Assembly: GCF_018131005.1 (NCBI RefSeq)
Contig: NZ_JAFCJK010000012.1
Location: 124,001-188,000, forward strand
Reading direction: 5' to 3'
From: Bradyrhizobium lablabi
Lineage (GTDB): Bacteria; Pseudomonadota; Alphaproteobacteria; Rhizobiales; Xanthobacteraceae
DNA length: 64,000 bases
The notes beneath the pieces were generated by a model. It worked only from the letters and a program-made list of their open reading frames with translations, was not told the origin of the DNA and ran no database searches. The translations under genes and the position numbers were made by a program. Positions 62,581 through 64,000 of the stretch are shown in pieces (within the stretch, counting starts at the first letter, position 1; the number at the start of each line of letters is the position of its first letter).

Positions 62581-63501
62581 ATGATGAAGGCAATCGTCGT
62601 GACGGACCAGGCGGCAGGAACGGCCGGGATGAAGCTGGTGAAGCGGCCCGAGCCGCAGGCGGCGATAAACGACGTCATCGTCCAGGTTCATGCGTCGGGA
62701 TTCGTTCCAACTGAGCTGGAATGGCCCTCGACCTGGACCGATCGCCTCGACCGTGATCGAACACCGTCGATCCCCGGGCACGAGCTGGCCGGAGTGGTCA
62801 CCGCTCTCGGATACGGCACGACGGGGCTGTCGGTGGGACAGCGAGTGTTCGGCCTCGCCGACTGGTATCGCGACGGCACGCTGGCCGACTATGTAGCCAT
62901 GGAGGCACGCAACCTCGCGCCACTGCCGGGCGAGGTCGACTTCACGGTGGGCGCGAGCCTGCCAATCTCGGGCCTGACTGCGTGGCAGGGACTGTTGGTG
63001 CACGGCCGCCTTCGGGCGGGGCAGAGCGTCCTCGCGCACGGCGCGGCCGGCGCAGTCGGGTCGATGGTGACGCAACTCGCACGATTGGCCGGCGCCTACG
63101 TCATCGGCACCGGACGTGCCGCCGATCGTCAGAAGGCGCTCGACTTCGGCGCGCAGGAGTTCGTCGACCTCGACAACGACGTCCTCAATGACGTCGGAGG
63201 AGTCGATCTGGTGTTCGATGTCATCGGCGGTGACATCGGGAAGCGTTCTGCGCGCCTGATTCGATCCGGAGGAACACTGGTGTCCATCGTCGGGCCGCCC
63301 GAGGCGCGGCCGGCCGACGGCCTCGCGGTCGACTTCGTTGTTGAGTCCGATCGTGCCCAACTGGGTGAGATCGTCCAGCGGGTGCGGGATGGACGACTGC
63401 AGACGAACATCGGCAACGTCGCGTCCCTCGATGATGCCGTCGCTGCTTTCAATCCGACCAAGCGGATCAGCGGGAAGACGATCATCCGCATTCGTCCGTG
63501 A
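62581..63501 (+). CDS. MDR family NADP-dependent quinone oxidoreductase
   Basis: 306 residues. GroES-like N-terminus (PGHELAGVVTALGYGTTGLSVGQRVFGL) and Rossmann loop HGAAGAVGSMVTQLARLAGAYVIGTG near 150, then FDVIGGDIGKRSARLIRSGGTLVSI. No catalytic zinc Cys/His set, so quinone/enone reductase is likely. A perfect AAGGAGGTGG site precedes the ATG. Protein wording such as DRQKALDFGAQEFVDL reads like actinobacterial homologues, hinting at transfer; this is an impression only. Confidence 0.9.
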   Translation: MMKAIVVTDQAAGTAGMKLVKRPEPQAAINDVIVQVHASGFVPTELEWPSTWTDRLDRDRTPSIPGHELAGVVTALGYGTTGLSVGQRVFGLADWYRDGTLADYVAMEARNLAPLPGEVDFTVGASLPISGLTAWQGLLVHGRLRAGQSVLAHGAAGAVGSMVTQLARLAGAYVIGTGRAADRQKALDFGAQEFVDLDNDVLNDVGGVDLVFDVIGGDIGKRSARLIRSGGTLVSIVGPPEARPADGLAVDFVVESDRAQLGEIVQRVRDGRLQTNIGNVASLDDAVAAFNPTKRISGKTIIRIRP

Positions 63502-63698
63502 ACGACACCCGCCTTCGACGCACGCGGCCGGCTGCGTCCTATCAGACGCCGGGGGCAACCTGGGAAGCTGCCCACGGCCCCTGGCGCGAGACGTCGAACG
63601 GGCTCGATCCCTGCAGCATTTCAGCAAAGACAGCGAAAGCACTCGTGAATCTCGACCTATCGCTTCGCATGGCAATCACGACGACTAACGGAATCACC

Positions 63699-64000
63699 AT
63701 GACCAACGCCGTAATCGAATGTATCCTGAGCCGCACCTCCGCTAAGTACTACGACACTGCCGCCACCTTGAGCGACGACCAAATCCGCGAGCTGGTACGA
63801 ATCGGCACCACCGCGCCGACATCCTTCCACTTGCAGAACTGGCGCTTCATCGCCGTACGCACGCCTGAAGCCAAGGCTCGGCTACGTCCGATCGCCTGGA
63901 ATCAGCCCGCGATCACCGAAGCGGCCGTTACCTTCATCGTCTGCGGTCAGTTGGCCGACTCCAGCGTAATACCACACCGCCTGGCACCGCTTGTGAAAGC
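63699..64000 (+). CDS. Nitroreductase family protein (partial, cut by window end)
   Basis: The first 100 residues: NAVIECILSRTSAKYYD, LVRIGTTAPTSFHLQNWRFI (the FMN-binding SxxNxQxW-type segment, here SFHLQNW) and TFIVCGQLA. FMN-dependent NAD(P)H reductase. The rest lies beyond the window. The ATG at 63699 is preferred; an in-frame ATG at 63669 would add ten residues. It follows the MDR gene by about 200 nt and may be in the same unit. Confidence 0.88.
   Translation, partial: MTNAVIECILSRTSAKYYDTAATLSDDQIRELVRIGTTAPTSFHLQNWRFIAVRTPEAKARLRPIAWNQPAITEAAVTFIVCGQLADSSVIPHRLAPLVK

Overview
The window looks like a chromosomal piece of a G+C-rich alphaproteobacterium, most likely Bradyrhizobium or a close relative in the Nitrobacteraceae. 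This is inferred from overall protein character: FixJ-type regulators, HEINQP-type histidine kinases, an HWE-family kinase, a PEPxxWA-CTERM protein, DUF6894, and many GTG/TTG starts. No complete rRNA or tRNA gene, no CRISPR array and no intact insertion sequence was seen.

Region by region. 1-12.2 kb is housekeeping: modABC (molybdate uptake), a CPA1-type K+/H+ antiporter, two MscS-family channels, methionine aminopeptidase, a 3-methyladenine glycosylase, RadC and a flavin reductase. 12.5-14.9 kb holds a candidate small RNA with an anti-Shine-Dalgarno segment, a patatin-like phospholipase and a tiny secreted protein ending in IICRGC. 14.9-33 kb is dense in signalling: AraC regulators (one divergent from an AhpD/YkgB pair), two paralogous 547-residue GAF-PAS histidine kinases with LuxR-type partners, a CGNR-type regulator, an HWE kinase in a probable operon with a second IICRGC protein, a lone receiver protein and an OmpR/KdpE-like regulator. 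A conserved, roughly 45-nt palindromic element occurs twice here, near two different response-regulator genes. 33-46.3 kb has an HflX-like GTPase, a methyltransferase, a 1839-residue kinase-like/AAA/GAF/PAS/histidine-kinase protein whose N-terminal kinase domain looks catalytically altered, a PEP-CTERM protein, an ICMT-like methyltransferase and a caspase-like protease.

46.3-50 kb looks like a scar: a stand-alone fabA, small orphan genes, a 3-prime tRNA-Ser-like fragment, a frameshifted remnant of the hemA (ALA synthase) C-terminus and a truncated cytochrome-P460-like fragment. 50-56.5 kb encodes a two-subunit molybdenum hydroxylase (IorA/IorB type), an AraC regulator, a GMC oxidoreductase and an SPW-type membrane protein. 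56.8-61.4 kb is an RND efflux adaptor/pump pair. 61.8-64 kb has OsmC, a quinone-oxidoreductase-like MDR and the start of a nitroreductase cut by the window edge.

The most unusual observations are: (i) two otherwise dissimilar secreted small proteins sharing the C-terminus LIICRGC, one next to a sensorless HWE kinase; (ii) a 56-bp direct repeat (52 of 56 identical) upstream of the GMC oxidoreductase and of the RND adaptor, each opening a short MARGDF leader frame, the second of which overlaps the adaptor start by 4 nt; (iii) the twice-occurring palindromic element; (iv) the anti-SD small RNA candidate. Functional links between these are inference only.
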